A stretch of 64,000 nucleotides of DNA from Psychrobacter sp. Pi2-52 (GTDB taxonomy: Bacteria; Pseudomonadota; Gammaproteobacteria; Pseudomonadales; Moraxellaceae). The notes beneath the pieces are model-generated. The model worked only from the letters and a program-made list of their open reading frames with translations. It made no database searches and was not told where the DNA came from. This document shows positions 18,065 to 28,145 of this stretch, in pieces. The stretch spans positions 124,001 through 188,000 of the forward strand of contig NZ_CAJHBS010000001.1 of assembly GCF_904846705.1 (NCBI RefSeq), in the 5' to 3' direction. The translations under genes and the position numbers were made by a program. Each line of letters begins with the position of its first letter. Position 1 is the stretch's first letter.

Positions 18065-19132
18065 ATGACTGAACCATTAATTAATACGCCTATCACTCAC
18101 ACGTCTATGAATGGCGCATCGACAAAAGACTCACCGTTGCTGTTAGATATTGAAAATCTATCTGTCACCTTCGGACAAGGAGTGCGTGCCTTTCGCGCAG
18201 TCGATGATGTGTCTTTAAAGATTACCCAAGGTGAGGTCATCGCTGTCGTGGGTGAATCTGGCTCAGGTAAATCGGTCACGATGATGGCGCTGATGGGTCT
18301 ATTACCTCCCTCTGCGACCGTTCGCGCACAGCGAGTGGTCTTTGACAATAAAGACATGCTCAGTATGTCAGCCAAAGAGAGACGCGGCATCATTGGTAAA
18401 GACATCTCTATGATTTTTCAGAATGCGATGTCTTGCCTAAATCCAAGCTTTACTGTTGAAATGCAGCTAGGTGAAGTGCTACGCAAGCACCTTGGTTTAC
18501 GAGGCGCAGCCGTACAAACACGTATCTTAGAGCTGCTAGAACTGGTCGAGATGCCCGATGCCAAAAATCGACTCAAAGTCTATCCGCATCAACTATCAGG
18601 TGGTATGAGCCAGCGCGTTATGATTGCAATGGCGCTTGCTTGCGAACCAAAACTGCTCATCGCAGATGAACCGACTACGGCTCTGGATGTCACCGTACAG
18701 GCGCAAATCATGGATTTGCTCAGCCGATTGCAACGCGAAAAACAAATGGCCATGGTATTAATTACCCACGATTTGGGACTGGTCGCACAGAACTCACGTG
18801 ATGTCGCGGTCATGTATGCGGGACAAGTGGTGGAAACCAGTACCGTGCCAGAGATTTTTCAAAATCCTGCACATCCTTATACCGAGGCATTGCTACAAGC
18901 CATCCCTGAACTGGCTATCGGTCAAGACCGTCTAAACAGCTTGCCCGGTGTCGTACCCAGTCAATACGATCGACCAGCTGGCTGCTTACTGTCTCCTCGT
19001 TGCCCGTATAAAGAACCTGCTTGCGAAGTACCGCCACCTATATTAGATACACCTACTGGCAAGGTACGTTGTATTGATTCTAATATTACCTCTCGCCCCT
19101 CTCACGCTGCTACTTTGGAGTCCCAAGTATGA
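18065..19132 (+). CDS. dppD: Peptide ABC transporter ATP-binding protein (DppD-like)
   Basis: ATPase of 355 aa. Walker A GESGSGKS, signature [15 protein letters not shown], Walker [13 protein letters not shown] and the switch ITHDLGLV are intact. The C-terminal oligopeptide-transporter region has the Cys-containing [14 protein letters not shown], which in this family can bind an iron-sulfur cluster. Its stop overlaps the start of the next ATPase gene by four bases (ATGA), indicating translational coupling. Confidence 0.93.
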   Translation: MTEPLINTPITHTSMNGASTKDSPLLLDIENLSVTFGQGVRAFRAVDDVSLKITQGEVIAVVGESGSGKSVTMMALMGLLPPSATVRAQRVVFDNKDMLSMSAKERRGIIGKDISMIFQNAMSCLNPSFTVEMQLGEVLRKHLGLRGAAVQTRILELLELVEMPDAKNRLKVYPHQLSGGMSQRVMIAMALACEPKLLIADEPTTALDVTVQAQIMDLLSRLQREKQMAMVLITHDLGLVAQNSRDVAVMYAGQVVETSTVPEIFQNPAHPYTEALLQAIPELAIGQDRLNSLPGVVPSQYDRPAGCLLSPRCPYKEPACEVPPPILDTPTGKVRCIDSNITSRPSHAATLESQV

Positions 19133-20100
19133 GTAATAAAGTGGTCCTAAAAGCAGACAATCTACACAAGCACTACCCAGTATCACAAGGTCTGGGCAAA
19201 GCAAAGGCCTACGTAAAAGCGCTCAATGGTGTCTCTTTCGAGCTTGAAGCTGGCAAGACATTGGCCGTCGTTGGTGAGTCGGGCTGCGGCAAATCCACCC
19301 TTGCCCGCCAGTTGACACTGATCGAAGCACCTACACATGGTGAGCTATTTATCAACGATGAAGGCACCACTGGCTATAGCAGAAAGGCACTAAAAGAGCT
19401 GCGTACTGAAATTCAAATGGTCTTTCAAAATCCTTATGGTAGCTTGAACCCGCGTCATACCATTGGCTATCAATTGACAGAACCATTGGATATCCATACC
19501 AAACTGTCCAAAGAAGAAAAGCGCGACAAAATCAACGAGATGATGAGACATGTCGGTCTACGTCCAGAACACGCTGGTCGTTATCCGCATATGTTTTCGG
19601 GTGGACAGCGCCAACGTATTGCCCTCGCCCGCGCGATGATGCTCAATCCTAAAATTGTCGTCGCTGATGAGCCGACCTCCGCCCTCGATGTATCGATTCA
19701 GGCGCAAGTCTTAAATCTATTTATGGATTTGCAGGATGAGTATCGCACCGCTTACGTCTTTATCTCGCACAATTTGTCCGTCGTGCGCCACGTCGCTGAT
19801 GATGTGATGGTGATGTATTTAGGTCAAGCGGTCGAGCACGGCCCCAAAGAAGCGATTTATAATGCGCCAAAGCATCCCTATACCATCGCGTTATTGGCTG
19901 CGGCACCAACGGTAAACGGTCATAAAAATGATTTGACCCTACAAGGTGAGCTACCAAGTCCGCTTAATCCACCAAGTGGCTGTGCGCTACATAAACGCTG
20001 CCCCTATGCCAAGCAGCAATGCAGCGAGGTAGAGCCACAACTGCGCGAATGGGACGGTCGATTGGTTGCTTGTTTACGTTTAGAAGAGATATATGGTTAA
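19129..20100 (+). CDS. dppF: Peptide ABC transporter ATP-binding protein (DppF-like)
   Basis: Second ATPase of the importer, 323 aa. Walker A GESGCGKS, signature [15 protein letters not shown], Walker [13 protein letters not shown] and the H-loop FISHNLSV are present, with the C-terminal [14 protein letters not shown] motif. It pairs with the DppD-like subunit as a heterodimer. It is last gene of the operon; no hairpin terminator is evident in the 27 bp before the converging NERD gene. Confidence 0.93.
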   Translation: MSNKVVLKADNLHKHYPVSQGLGKAKAYVKALNGVSFELEAGKTLAVVGESGCGKSTLARQLTLIEAPTHGELFINDEGTTGYSRKALKELRTEIQMVFQNPYGSLNPRHTIGYQLTEPLDIHTKLSKEEKRDKINEMMRHVGLRPEHAGRYPHMFSGGQRQRIALARAMMLNPKIVVADEPTSALDVSIQAQVLNLFMDLQDEYRTAYVFISHNLSVVRHVADDVMVMYLGQAVEHGPKEAIYNAPKHPYTIALLAAAPTVNGHKNDLTLQGELPSPLNPPSGCALHKRCPYAKQQCSEVEPQLREWDGRLVACLRLEEIYG

Positions 20101-20127
20101 GGTGAATAAGATTAAGGTAACTAACGA

Positions 20128-21174
20128 TTAATCAATATTCACCACACCCCAACATTTAGGAAACTGGCTACAACCAAAAAAGGTCTGACCTTGATTCAGG
20201 CCTTTTTTTGCCACACGCTTTATCATCTCACCGTTACACCTTGGGCAGGTTGGTGTTTGAATTAAATCAGCTGTATGGTCTATCACCTCAACTGTCGCAG
20301 AGGAACTCGCTGCTAGTTCAGGATCCATAACTTCAAACGGCGTAAGAAAAACCTTATCAGCAATATCGTGCGATGTAATTGTATGCTGAGTGACTGCCTG
20401 CTGAGTGTCCATACTATCAATTGGTAACTCGGTAGATTCAACTTCAGTCTGACCAGACCATCGATGCACTTCTCTACTTTTTAGAATAGCTCGTTTAGCG
20501 GTCTCTTTTACTATCGGCTCGGATATAGGCTTATTAGCCACTTTAGCAATTGGTTTATCATTAGCGTTACCGCTAGGCTGCTTATTCGTATTTTGGCTTG
20601 GATTGCTATGCTTGTCTTTTAGATAGGCTTTATGCTCTCTATTGGTACGCCAAGACTTACTAAATCTATTGCTATTAATCTGCTCAACGATAGATGCAAC
20701 CTCATCTTCAGTGAGTATCTTATCTTGCTTTTTCTTTACATACGAGACCATCCCACTCGTCAATACGTGCTCGGGCAACTCATCACGAGTTTTCAGCTCA
20801 CACTCACCGATGAAAGCAATCATCGAATGGAAGTAGCTCAGCTCTAAGCCTAATAAATCTACGAGCGTCTTAATGTGCAAGTAGTTTTGGCGCAATGGAT
20901 TTTGGAATTTGAATTTACTTCCATTTTGGAAAACTTGTGTCCACTGTCTTTGGTTCTCGCTACCATATATCCAGCCTTTATAGTTTTTGGTCTCAATCAC
21001 AAAGATGCCATATACAGAGACGATAATATGATCGATTTGTGTACTGCCGCCATTATCTCGCGGTAAGGTAATACCGTTTAATCGGTGGTAAATATCTTTT
21101 TCAAGCTTTAGCCACATGGCAACGTTGATGACGGTTTCACCTAGGAAACCTTTGAAGGAGGATTTTAGGGACAT
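20128..21174 (-). CDS. NERD-domain protein with C-terminal topoisomerase-type zinc finger
   Basis: A 348-aa protein. Residues about 10-125 match the NERD (nuclease-related) domain: the PD-(D/E)xK-like core is visible as Asp48 in STQIDHIIV and Glu61-x-Lys63 in IETKNYKGW, so catalytic residues look intact. The middle (about 165-300) is polar and low in structure. The C-terminus (about 306-345) is a four-Cys finger CPRCNGEMI...FFGCSQFPKCWG like those of topoisomerase I. It probably binds and may cut DNA; the physiological role of such proteins is unclear. A perfect 12-bp palindrome lies just upstream of its start. Confidence 0.85.
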   Translation of the reverse strand: MSLKSSFKGFLGETVINVAMWLKLEKDIYHRLNGITLPRDNGGSTQIDHIIVSVYGIFVIETKNYKGWIYGSENQRQWTQVFQNGSKFKFQNPLRQNYLHIKTLVDLLGLELSYFHSMIAFIGECELKTRDELPEHVLTSGMVSYVKKKQDKILTEDEVASIVEQINSNRFSKSWRTNREHKAYLKDKHSNPSQNTNKQPSGNANDKPIAKVANKPISEPIVKETAKRAILKSREVHRWSGQTEVESTELPIDSMDTQQAVTQHTITSHDIADKVFLTPFEVMDPELAASSSATVEVIDHTADLIQTPTCPRCNGEMIKRVAKKGLNQGQTFFGCSQFPKCWGVVNID

Positions 21175-21184
21175 TGTTTCTTAC

Positions 21185-21196
21185 TCTATCGATAGA
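21185..21196. promoter_or_regulatory. 12-bp palindrome at the NERD gene start
   Basis: TCTATCGATAGA is a perfect palindrome lying 11-22 bases before the NERD ATG, close to where a repressor would block promoter or ribosome access. No regulator gene is adjacent. Confidence 0.35.
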
Positions 21197-21247
21197 ATTT
21201 ACTTAATTAGCACTCACATCAAATATTCATTTAATATAACCAGTAAA

Positions 21248-21646
21248 CTAACCTTTTAGCGACTCACTCCATTGTCTGATATAGTCCATTTGCTTATTTA
21301 TTGTGGTTAATTTACTTTCATCATCACAACGATCAAAGGTTCGAGCCCTATTGGTTGCTCGCTTCCCCATTTCAAGAATATAGCCAACTTTTCCTTGTGA
21401 CATTTGCTGACCCATACTTGAGCAGACAAAATCTAATCGACATCCGTTGATATACATGACAATGTTTTTAGGCTCCAATAGCGCTCTATAGAAATCGCTG
21501 TCTTGATAGTCATACGTATCAGATTGACTAAAAACAAGAGTTAATCTAACACCTTCAGAAGAAGAAATATTACTCTCAAACATCAATTCGGCGTTTTCTT
21601 TAACCTTATTGTTATAGATAGCTACTTTTTTATGCACAAAATCCAT
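21248..21646 (-). CDS. Unrecognised 132-aa protein
   Basis: I do not recognise this protein. It is soluble, without signal peptide or membrane helix, mixed alpha/beta by eye, with three Cys (NGCRLDFVC near 69-75, DRCDD near 110). It may start at an ATG whose ribosome-binding site (GGA) falls inside the relic NERD motif immediately upstream. It stands between the NERD gene (73 bp) and another unrecognised gene on the same strand, in a gap between two core metabolic loci. Immunity protein, nuclease accessory or decaying cargo are possible; nothing in the sequence decides. Confidence 0.6.
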   Translation of the reverse strand: MDFVHKKVAIYNNKVKENAELMFESNISSSEGVRLTLVFSQSDTYDYQDSDFYRALLEPKNIVMYINGCRLDFVCSSMGQQMSQGKVGYILEMGKRATNRARTFDRCDDESKLTTINKQMDYIRQWSESLKG

Positions 21647-21653
21647 TCTTATG

Positions 21654-21680
21654 TCCAGCCTTTATAATTCTTGGTATCAA
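21654..21680 (-). pseudogene. Relic of a NERD-domain core motif
   Basis: These 27 bases match 24 of 27 bases of 20970-20996 inside the intact NERD gene. On the minus strand they read FDTKNYKGWT then a stop, against IETKNYKGWI in the intact protein. The flanks do not match, so this looks like a remnant of a second NERD gene, or a recombination junction, left between two small genes. Confidence 0.55.
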
Positions 21681-21700
21681 ATGTATGACTAATACTATAT

Positions 21701-22120
21701 TTATGACTTGATACCTAAAGCATCGTTCCACGCCTGCAGTGCAAAAAACTGATTAATTGCTTCAAAGTTCGATCTGATATTTTCATCAGTAACTTTTTCA
21801 AACCCATTGACTTGAATCAATGTTACACGTGTCCCAGCACGCTCATGGGTTTTCGAACCCTCTATCAAAGCTGAGCCGATCCTATAAAAATCGTTATTTT
21901 TTAACACATAAAATCTACCATGAGTCATGATACTTCCATAGTGAGCTAATACAGCAAATCCATCATCAATTCTAGCAATTATTAATTTCAATCTTTCTTC
22001 TGAACTTTGTTCAAACTGTTCAGTAAAACGCTTAGCATCTCGCTCGTGGTAATGTGTTAGCATTTTTTCTATAAAGAGATTTTTTTCACTTTCTGTTAGC
22101 ACATCAGATTTTATTTTCAT
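21701..22120 (-). CDS. Unrecognised 139-aa protein
   Basis: Unrecognised soluble protein, mainly helical by eye, with a highly charged first third (EKMLTHYHERDAKRF) and a central beta-rich part (FAVLAHYGSIMTHGRFYVL). No signal peptide or Cys. The frame extends upstream to ATGs at 22132 and 22159, but only the ATG at 22120 has a plausible GGA seven bases before it. It is first in the run of three minus-strand genes ending with the NERD gene. Its base use is AT-rich compared with tkt next door, which fits acquired DNA. Confidence 0.6.
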   Translation of the reverse strand: MKIKSDVLTESEKNLFIEKMLTHYHERDAKRFTEQFEQSSEERLKLIIARIDDGFAVLAHYGSIMTHGRFYVLKNNDFYRIGSALIEGSKTHERAGTRVTLIQVNGFEKVTDENIRSNFEAINQFFALQAWNDALGIKS

Positions 22121-22304
22121 GTTAGGTTCCATTGTATCGGTTGAGTTTATTAATAGCACGGGGAAACACAGTGTGAAACATATAATTAAAATTCACCCTA
22201 TTAATATCTCAAATTACCTTATATTTATACCCTATTAGCAAAAACTTCTGTCTTAAAAGATATTTTGACCGTGAGAAAAAAGCAACAAAACACTGTCCCT
22301 AGCA

Positions 22305-22336
22305 TAAAAAAAAGCCACCAGATTTCTCTAGCAGCT
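22305..22336 (-). terminator. Rho-independent terminator of tkt
   Basis: On the minus strand a 10-bp stem with wobble pairs (22327-22336 with 22313-22322) closes a GAAA tetraloop and is followed by an eight-T run. Confidence 0.85.
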
Positions 22337-22367
22337 CTTTTTCTAAACGCTAACTAAGTCAGGCCAA

Positions 22368-24365
22368 TCACACCAAACTATTTACCGCTTCAACCACAGC
22401 ATCAGTCGTGATACCAAACTCTTTATACAAGTCGCTAGCTGGAGCAGATTCGCCATAAGTGGTCATACCGATGACTTTGCCATCTAGACCAACGAACTTA
22501 TACCAGTAGTCCACATGCGCGGCTTCTACTGCGACGCGAGCACGGATATTGGCGGGCAATACCGCTTCGCGATAGCTCGCCTCTTGCTCAACGAAGACTT
22601 CAGCACATGGCATAGACACCACACGGACGCCAATACCATTTGCGCTCAACGCCTCATACGCTTCCATCGCTAGGCCAACTTCTGAACCGGTGGCGATAAT
22701 GATGGCTTGTAGCTCGCCTTGTTCTTTTGCCAGTACATAACCACCTTTGGTGATGTTCGCGACTTGCTCGCTGTCACGTGCTTGATGTGGCAAGCTTTGA
22801 CGGCTAAAGATCAATGCTGATGGATTGCTTTCTGATTTGATTGCTTCTACCCAAGCACTAGCAGATTCAGTCGCATCACAAGGACGCCATGTACGTAGGT
22901 TTGGCGTGGTACGTAGGCTCGTCAATTGCTCAACTGGCTGATGCGTTGGGCCGTCTTCACCCAGACCGATAGAGTCATGCGTATAGACGTGGATGACGCG
23001 CTGCTTCATCAGTGCGCCCATGCGTACCGCATTACGTGCGTATTCCATAAACATCAGGAACGTCGCTACGTAAGGGATAAAGCCGCCATGTAGTGCGATA
23101 CCATTGGCAATCGCGGTCATACCGAACTCACGTACGCCATAATAGATGTAGTTGCCATCAGCGTCTTTCTCGATGCCTTTAGCACCTTTAAATAGCGTGA
23201 GGTTCGAGCCAGCAAGATCCGCTGAACCGCCTAGCAATTCTGGCAATAATGGCTGCAAGCTATTAATAGCGTTTTGGCTGGCTTTACGGCTAGCAACATC
23301 ACCACCCGCTTCTTGAGTTTGCTGAACATAGGCTTGCGCTTGGCTAGCAAAGTCAGCAGGCAATTCGCCATTTAGGCGGCGTGAGAGTTCTGCTGCAAGC
23401 TCTGGATAAGCTTTTTTATACGTTTCAAAGTCTGCGTCCCAGTTCTTTTGCTGGACGTCGCCTTTGGCTTTAGCATCCCACGCTTCATAGATTTCGTCAG
23501 CTAATTCAAATGGGGCATGCTTCCAAGACAATGCATCACGAGTCAAGGCAATTTCATCATCACCAAGTGGAGCACCATGACTGGCCGCTAAACCTTGTTT
23601 ATTTGGGCTACCAGCACCGATCGTGGTTTTACAGATGATTAGACTTGGCTTGCCAGTCTCTGCAATCGCTTGCTCAGTCGCTTGGGTGATGGCATCAGTA
23701 TCATGACCGTCGACTTTGATAACTTGCCAGCCGTAAGACTCAAAGCGTGCTTCGGTATCATCGGTGAACCACCCTTCAACATTACCATCGATTGAGATAC
23801 CGTTGTCATCATAGAAGAAGACCAGCTTGCCAAGACCTAACGTGCCAGCGAGCGAGCACACTTCATGACTGATACCTTCCATCAAGCAGCCATCGCCCAA
23901 GAATGCGTAGGTATGATGATCGACGACATTATGACCGTCGCGGTTGAACTGTGCGGCTAAAGTTTTTTCTGCGATTGCAAAACCAACCGCATTGGCAATA
24001 CCTTGTCCTAGTGGACCAGTCGTCGTCTCTACACCAGGCGTGTAACCAAGTTCAGGATGACCTGGGGTTTTTGAATGCAACTGGCGGAAACCTTTTAGGT
24101 CATCAACGCTCACGTCATAACCTGATAAATGTAGCAATGAATAGATAAGCATCGAGCCATGACCGTTTGATAGTACAAAGCGATCACGGTTGTGCCAATT
24201 AGGATCAGCTGGATTGTGCTTCAAAAATTTGCGCCACAAAACTTCGGCAATATCAGCCATACCCATTGGCGCACCCGGATGTCCAGAGTTGGCTTTTTGA
24301 ACCGCGTCAAACGACAGTACACGGATGGCATTGGCTAGTTTACGTTCGTTAATTGGGGTGGGCAT
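22368..24365 (-). CDS. tkt: Transketolase
   Basis: Thiamine-diphosphate enzyme of 665 aa in the non-oxidative pentose phosphate pathway, moving two-carbon units between sugar phosphates in the cytoplasm. [16 protein letters not shown] (about 27-42) and the ThDP-binding [13 protein letters not shown] are present, as are the Pyr-domain [15 protein letters not shown] and the transketolase C-terminal domain. The frame extends 29 codons upstream, but [13 protein letters not shown] with AGGA six bases before it is the conventional start. It can supply erythrose-4-phosphate, the substrate of the Epd-like enzyme earlier in the window. Confidence 0.96.
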   Translation of the reverse strand: MPTPINERKLANAIRVLSFDAVQKANSGHPGAPMGMADIAEVLWRKFLKHNPADPNWHNRDRFVLSNGHGSMLIYSLLHLSGYDVSVDDLKGFRQLHSKTPGHPELGYTPGVETTTGPLGQGIANAVGFAIAEKTLAAQFNRDGHNVVDHHTYAFLGDGCLMEGISHEVCSLAGTLGLGKLVFFYDDNGISIDGNVEGWFTDDTEARFESYGWQVIKVDGHDTDAITQATEQAIAETGKPSLIICKTTIGAGSPNKQGLAASHGAPLGDDEIALTRDALSWKHAPFELADEIYEAWDAKAKGDVQQKNWDADFETYKKAYPELAAELSRRLNGELPADFASQAQAYVQQTQEAGGDVASRKASQNAINSLQPLLPELLGGSADLAGSNLTLFKGAKGIEKDADGNYIYYGVREFGMTAIANGIALHGGFIPYVATFLMFMEYARNAVRMGALMKQRVIHVYTHDSIGLGEDGPTHQPVEQLTSLRTTPNLRTWRPCDATESASAWVEAIKSESNPSALIFSRQSLPHQARDSEQVANITKGGYVLAKEQGELQAIIIATGSEVGLAMEAYEALSANGIGVRVVSMPCAEVFVEQEASYREAVLPANIRARVAVEAAHVDYWYKFVGLDGKVIGMTTYGESAPASDLYKEFGITTDAVVEAVNSLV

Positions 24366-24458
24366 AGCGTGTCCTAATATTAAAGGAAAGTTTATTTGAA
24401 TGAAAAAGGTTATTGAACTGAATTTGCTTAGATATCTAAATAGGTGGCTCATTATAAA

Positions 24459-24839
24459 CTAAGTAGCAACAATTTTCCCTGTTACTCCTAGTCCACGACT
24501 TGATCGGGTCACATAATAAAAAATCAATTGGTCGTTAACGACCTCAATATGATGCTTCTCAAACTCTCGATAGCAGACATGTTGAAGCCATTGCTTCTCT
24601 AAATAATCTGCCACTTGCTGATAGCTTACGTTATTTGCAAATTTGCAGCGTAACGTAAGCATGCAATTCGTATCATCATGGCGTTCTTGATCAAGAAAAT
24701 CGCAGCCAACATTATTTTCCATACAACAGAAAGATACATTGGCATCTATTTCAAAGCCTAACAAATCGTCGCCTGTACTTTGACCATAGATGAGAAATTG
24801 TGAGTAATTTAGTTCATCAACTATAGACAAAGCATTCAT
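24459..24839 (-). CDS. Hypothetical protein downstream of serS
   Basis: An unrecognised 126-aa cytoplasmic protein with several Cys (FCCMENNVGCDF, CMLTLRC). No signal peptide or membrane segment. The open frame reaches into serS, but the ATG at 24839 (MNALSIVDELN) lies 13 bp after the serS stop and gives a compact start, making it the second gene of a serS transcript. Its composition of beta-strand-like segments (LTLRCKFANNV, LIFYYVTRSS) suggests a small alpha/beta fold. Function unknown. Confidence 0.6.
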   Translation of the reverse strand: MNALSIVDELNYSQFLIYGQSTGDDLLGFEIDANVSFCCMENNVGCDFLDQERHDDTNCMLTLRCKFANNVSYQQVADYLEKQWLQHVCYREFEKHHIEVVNDQLIFYYVTRSSRGLGVTGKIVAT

Positions 24840-24852
24840 GATGTCATTACTC

Positions 24853-26139
24853 TCAGATTTCAATGCGCTCAGCACCGCCCATAAACGGACGCAATACTTC
24901 TGGAATCGTAATGCTGCCATCCGCATTTTGATGATTTTCCATTACGGCGAGTAGCGTACGACCAACTGCTAGACCTGAACCATTTAAAGTATGAGCTAAG
25001 CTGGTTTGCTTGCCATCTTTGACACGCGTACCCATACGGCGCGCTTGGAAATCACCACAGTTAGAGCAGCTAGAGATTTCGCGGTACGTGTCTTGGCTTG
25101 GTAGCCATACTTCAATGTCATAGGTCTTTTGTGCGGCAAAACCCATATCGCCCGTACATAGTTGTACCGTACGGTATGGCAACTCAAGCTGCTGCAAGAT
25201 ATATTCGGCCTGCCCTGTCATCGCTTCTAGCAAATCATCAGACTGATCGCTAGTACCGACATTGACCATTTCAACTTTTTCAAACTGATGCTGACGAATC
25301 AAGCCGCGAGTATCACGCCCGTGCGAACCGGCTTCACTACGGAAACATGGCGTATGCGCGGTGAACTTTAAAGGCAGTTCTTTGATATCCAAACGCTCGC
25401 CGCGCACCAAGTTGGTCATCGGCACTTCAGCCGTTGGAATAAGATAAAAATCCATCTCATCATTATTGGTGTGATTGCTTAGCTTAAACAAATCATCTTC
25501 AAACTTAGGGAGCTGACCCGTTCCTTTTAGGCTGTCGCTATTGACGATATAAGGCACATAGGTCTCAAGATAGCCATATTTCATCGTATGGGTGTTGAGC
25601 ATGAATTGGATCAGTGCGCGGTGTAGCTGCGCCAATTGACCTTTTAGCACGTTAAAACGGCTACCTGTCAACTTTGTTGCTGCTTCAAAATCCAGCATAC
25701 CAAGCGTCTCACCGATATGAGTATGATCTTGAATTTCAAAATCAAACGTACGCGGCGTGCCCCATTTACGCACTTCTACGTTATCGTCTTCTGACGTACC
25801 CACTGGTACATCTGCCGCTGGAATATTTGGAATCTGTAGCGCCGCTTGAGTGAGTCGCTCTTGTAAGGTGCGTAGCTCGTCTTCAGCAGCTTTGATCTCA
25901 CCGCTAACGCTTTGCATCTCAGCCAATAGCTCACTGGCATCTTCGCCGGATTTTTTTAGGGCACCGACTTGCTTAGCGCCAGCGTTACGGCGCGATTGCA
26001 ACTCTTCTGTTTTGACTTGTAGAGACTTGCGCTCGGATTCAATCGACTGCCAAAACTCCATATCAAGCGCGTAGCCACGAGTGGCCAGCTGTTGCTGTAA
26101 ATCGCTTAAATCGCCGCGTAAGAGTTTTGGATCAATCAT
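24853..26139 (-). CDS. serS: Seryl-tRNA synthetase
   Basis: Class II aminoacyl-tRNA synthetase, 428 aa, charging tRNA-Ser (and tRNA-Sec). The N-terminal antiparallel coiled coil (about 25-105) that grips the long variable arm is clear. Class II motif 2 is [16 protein letters not shown] and motif 3 [29 protein letters not shown] is the standard start; the upstream codons to 26157 are unlikely to be used. A tRNA-Ser gene is also in this window. Confidence 0.97.
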   Translation of the reverse strand: MIDPKLLRGDLSDLQQQLATRGYALDMEFWQSIESERKSLQVKTEELQSRRNAGAKQVGALKKSGEDASELLAEMQSVSGEIKAAEDELRTLQERLTQAALQIPNIPAADVPVGTSEDDNVEVRKWGTPRTFDFEIQDHTHIGETLGMLDFEAATKLTGSRFNVLKGQLAQLHRALIQFMLNTHTMKYGYLETYVPYIVNSDSLKGTGQLPKFEDDLFKLSNHTNNDEMDFYLIPTAEVPMTNLVRGERLDIKELPLKFTAHTPCFRSEAGSHGRDTRGLIRQHQFEKVEMVNVGTSDQSDDLLEAMTGQAEYILQQLELPYRTVQLCTGDMGFAAQKTYDIEVWLPSQDTYREISSCSNCGDFQARRMGTRVKDGKQTSLAHTLNGSGLAVGRTLLAVMENHQNADGSITIPEVLRPFMGGAERIEI

Positions 26140-26624
26140 AATAGTTGCCTGTAACACTAAGAGTGAATAAGAAGTTTAAACATTATTAGTATAATTATTG
26201 GTCAGCTTATACTTATTGCAAAGCTTGATAACGCAATAACTACCTTGCCATGCTGCCATATTTTTTATCAAACTATATGGGTGCCGCTATCATACCAAGA
26301 CCCAGCAGATTTGACCATGCTTTGAGCTTTTTTGAGCGCTTTTAGCGTGATTTTGGGCTACTACTTTCATTATCCATAGCCAGTTATACTTACCCGAAAT
26401 ACATATCCTAAAGTTCAACTTACTTTAATAAGGCTCATCTACCTTTATTAAAGCCATTAATATCGCCGCTATCAGTGAACAGAACCGCTTATATGTTTCA
26501 TTTAGGAGTACTTTTCGGTAAGATAAGCGCATACCTTTATTTACCTACAGCCAAGTAGTACATCACGACTTGGCTTTGGCGATGTAAACCCAACACTTTT
26601 AACACAAGCATCTGAGAAACCTTT
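26140..26624. other. Spacer between serS and the YcxB-like gene
   Basis: Divergent spacer that must hold both promoters. Short T/G-rich direct repeats occur near 26320-26345. I see no RNA gene or credible small coding region. Confidence 0.4.
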
Positions 26625-27284
26625 ATGGCCCTGTATCCTTACACGCTCCAACCTGTCGCCTTAAACCTGACTGAAGCTGAATTCCTTCAAGCCCAATATG
26701 AACTGTTCGCCAGTGCCAGCCCCTCTTTTGGTCTGTCGAGCTTTAAGTCCAAAGAATGGATCATTATGGCTGTGGTTGTGGTACTCGCTATTGCAGGACT
26801 GATCTTTGTAACAGGCTACTCAACCATCATTTTTTGGTTAATGCTCGTTGGTGTGGTGATTTATCTATTGGCGCGTACTTTAGGTTTTAGATGGTATGTA
26901 AAAAGAGAGTTTGAAAAACAAATTGCTGATCAAGAGATGCCAGATGAAATGCGCCAAATGAAGCTAGGTGTACAAAAACATGGTCTGGTCATGGCAATGC
27001 CAAGCAACCAGCCTGAGATGATGAAAAACTCGCAAATGCGCGGTATGCAAATGCGTGCAGGTGCGACCCAGCAAGCGGTTATTCCGTGGACTGCTATCAA
27101 GAGCTGGGATGAGACTGACGACTATATCTTTATGATGTTTGAGATGAAAGGTCAACAAGGTAGCCAAATTCTTCCGAAACGTTTGCAAGCGCAAAAATTC
27201 CCTATCGATACGGTACGTCAACATTTACAAGAAGTGGTTCCGGTTAAAGGCTTAAACCCTGAAAACTTGCAGCCGCCAGCATAA
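26625..27284 (+). CDS. YcxB-like inner-membrane protein
   Basis: A 219-aa membrane protein. Two hydrophobic helices (about 46-63 and 66-84: IIMAVVVVLAIAGLIFV, IIFWLMLVGVVIYLLA) follow a 45-residue cytoplasmic start. The C-terminal cytoplasmic part contains the beta-rich AVIPWTAIKSWDETDDYIFMMF, the pattern found in YcxB-like proteins, then a Pro/Asn tail. A Met-rich linker (QMRGMQMRAG) is notable. Role unknown; in this family the soluble domain resembles a PH-like fold. Monocistronic, ending at a 13-bp hairpin. Confidence 0.65.
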   Translation: MALYPYTLQPVALNLTEAEFLQAQYELFASASPSFGLSSFKSKEWIIMAVVVVLAIAGLIFVTGYSTIIFWLMLVGVVIYLLARTLGFRWYVKREFEKQIADQEMPDEMRQMKLGVQKHGLVMAMPSNQPEMMKNSQMRGMQMRAGATQQAVIPWTAIKSWDETDDYIFMMFEMKGQQGSQILPKRLQAQKFPIDTVRQHLQEVVPVKGLNPENLQPPA

Positions 27285-27296
27285 TGGCTATTAGCT

Positions 27297-27326
27297 CTCT
27301 CTATCGTTTAGAAAAACGATAGAGAG
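27297..27326. terminator. Hairpin after the YcxB-like gene
   Basis: A perfect 13-bp stem (27297-27309 with 27314-27326, loop AGAA). No T run follows, so it may protect the 3' end of the mRNA or be a weak terminator. Confidence 0.55.
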
Positions 27327-27540
27327 ACTCAATTATAGTTTTATAAAATCAATCGTAAAATTGCATTTATTATATTTAACTTATTAATGATAGTTTGCTA
27401 TTATTATAAGCATCAAAGGAAGAGCTAGAGCTTATATAGATATTAATAACAGTTAAGACATTTTTATTTCTATATTAATTAACTACTACTCGGCTTTCTT
27501 CAATTTCATATAACAACACTCACACTATAAGGACAATATT

Positions 27541-28026
27541 ATGAGTAATACTAATAACGCTACTAACCAGATCGGTCTAGAAAAAGCTGACATGAGCGAA
27601 GTTATCGCTCAATTAAACAATCTGCTATCAACGTATCATGTTTTTTATTTAAATGTACGTGGCTATCATTGGAATGTAAAAGGTGAGCATTTCTTTACTT
27701 TGCATCCGCAATTTGAAGAACTGTATACGTCATTACAACTCCAAATTGACGAAATCGCTGAGCGTATCTTAACTCTGGGTGGTACACCACTTCACGCTTA
27801 CAGCGATTTTACGCAGCATACTAGTATCAGTGAAGACAAAAATGTCAAAGATGGTACAAGCTGCGTCAAAGGCGTAGTCACTGGATTACAAGCGTTAATT
27901 GCAGAACAGCGTCAAGTATCAGCGTTAGCAGAAGAGAGTGAAGACCAAGGTTCAGCTGACTTAGTCGATGCTTACGTACAAGAGCAAGAGAAATTGGTAT
28001 GGATGTATAACGCGTTTTTGGGTTAA
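27541..28026 (+). CDS. dps: Dps-family ferritin-like DNA protection protein
   Basis: A 161-aa protein forming dodecamers that oxidise and store Fe(II) and shield DNA. The interface ferroxidase site is complete: His43 in GYHWN, His55, Asp70 and Glu74 in DEIAE, with exactly the spacing of E. coli Dps. AAGGA precedes the ATG by eight bases. The 250-bp leader is very AT-rich; I looked for an OxyR-type site and did not find good spacing. Ends at a shared terminator. Confidence 0.93.
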   Translation: MSNTNNATNQIGLEKADMSEVIAQLNNLLSTYHVFYLNVRGYHWNVKGEHFFTLHPQFEELYTSLQLQIDEIAERILTLGGTPLHAYSDFTQHTSISEDKNVKDGTSCVKGVVTGLQALIAEQRQVSALAEESEDQGSADLVDAYVQEQEKLVWMYNAFLG

Positions 28027-28086
28027 AAATCATTAGATCCTACTAGGCTAAATTTTAATCAGCCTAATGATTATCAAACTCTAGAC

Positions 28087-28123
28087 AATAAAAAAGCACC
28101 TAATTAGGTGCTTTTTTTATTGT
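28087..28123. terminator. Bidirectional terminator between dps and DUF2057 gene
   Basis: AGCACCTAATTAGGTGCT palindromic stem with six A before and seven T after, serving both converging genes. Confidence 0.9.
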
Positions 28124-28145
28124 CTATCTTTCATAGGATATTAAT

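Noticed and set aside
26492..26560. Short frame starting MFHLGVLFGK in the spacer after serS
   Set aside because: About 20 codons, no ribosome-binding site.
27380..27420. ATAG/CTAT elements upstream of dps as an OxyR site
   Set aside because: Half-site spacing is four bases rather than the expected seven, and only one pair is present.
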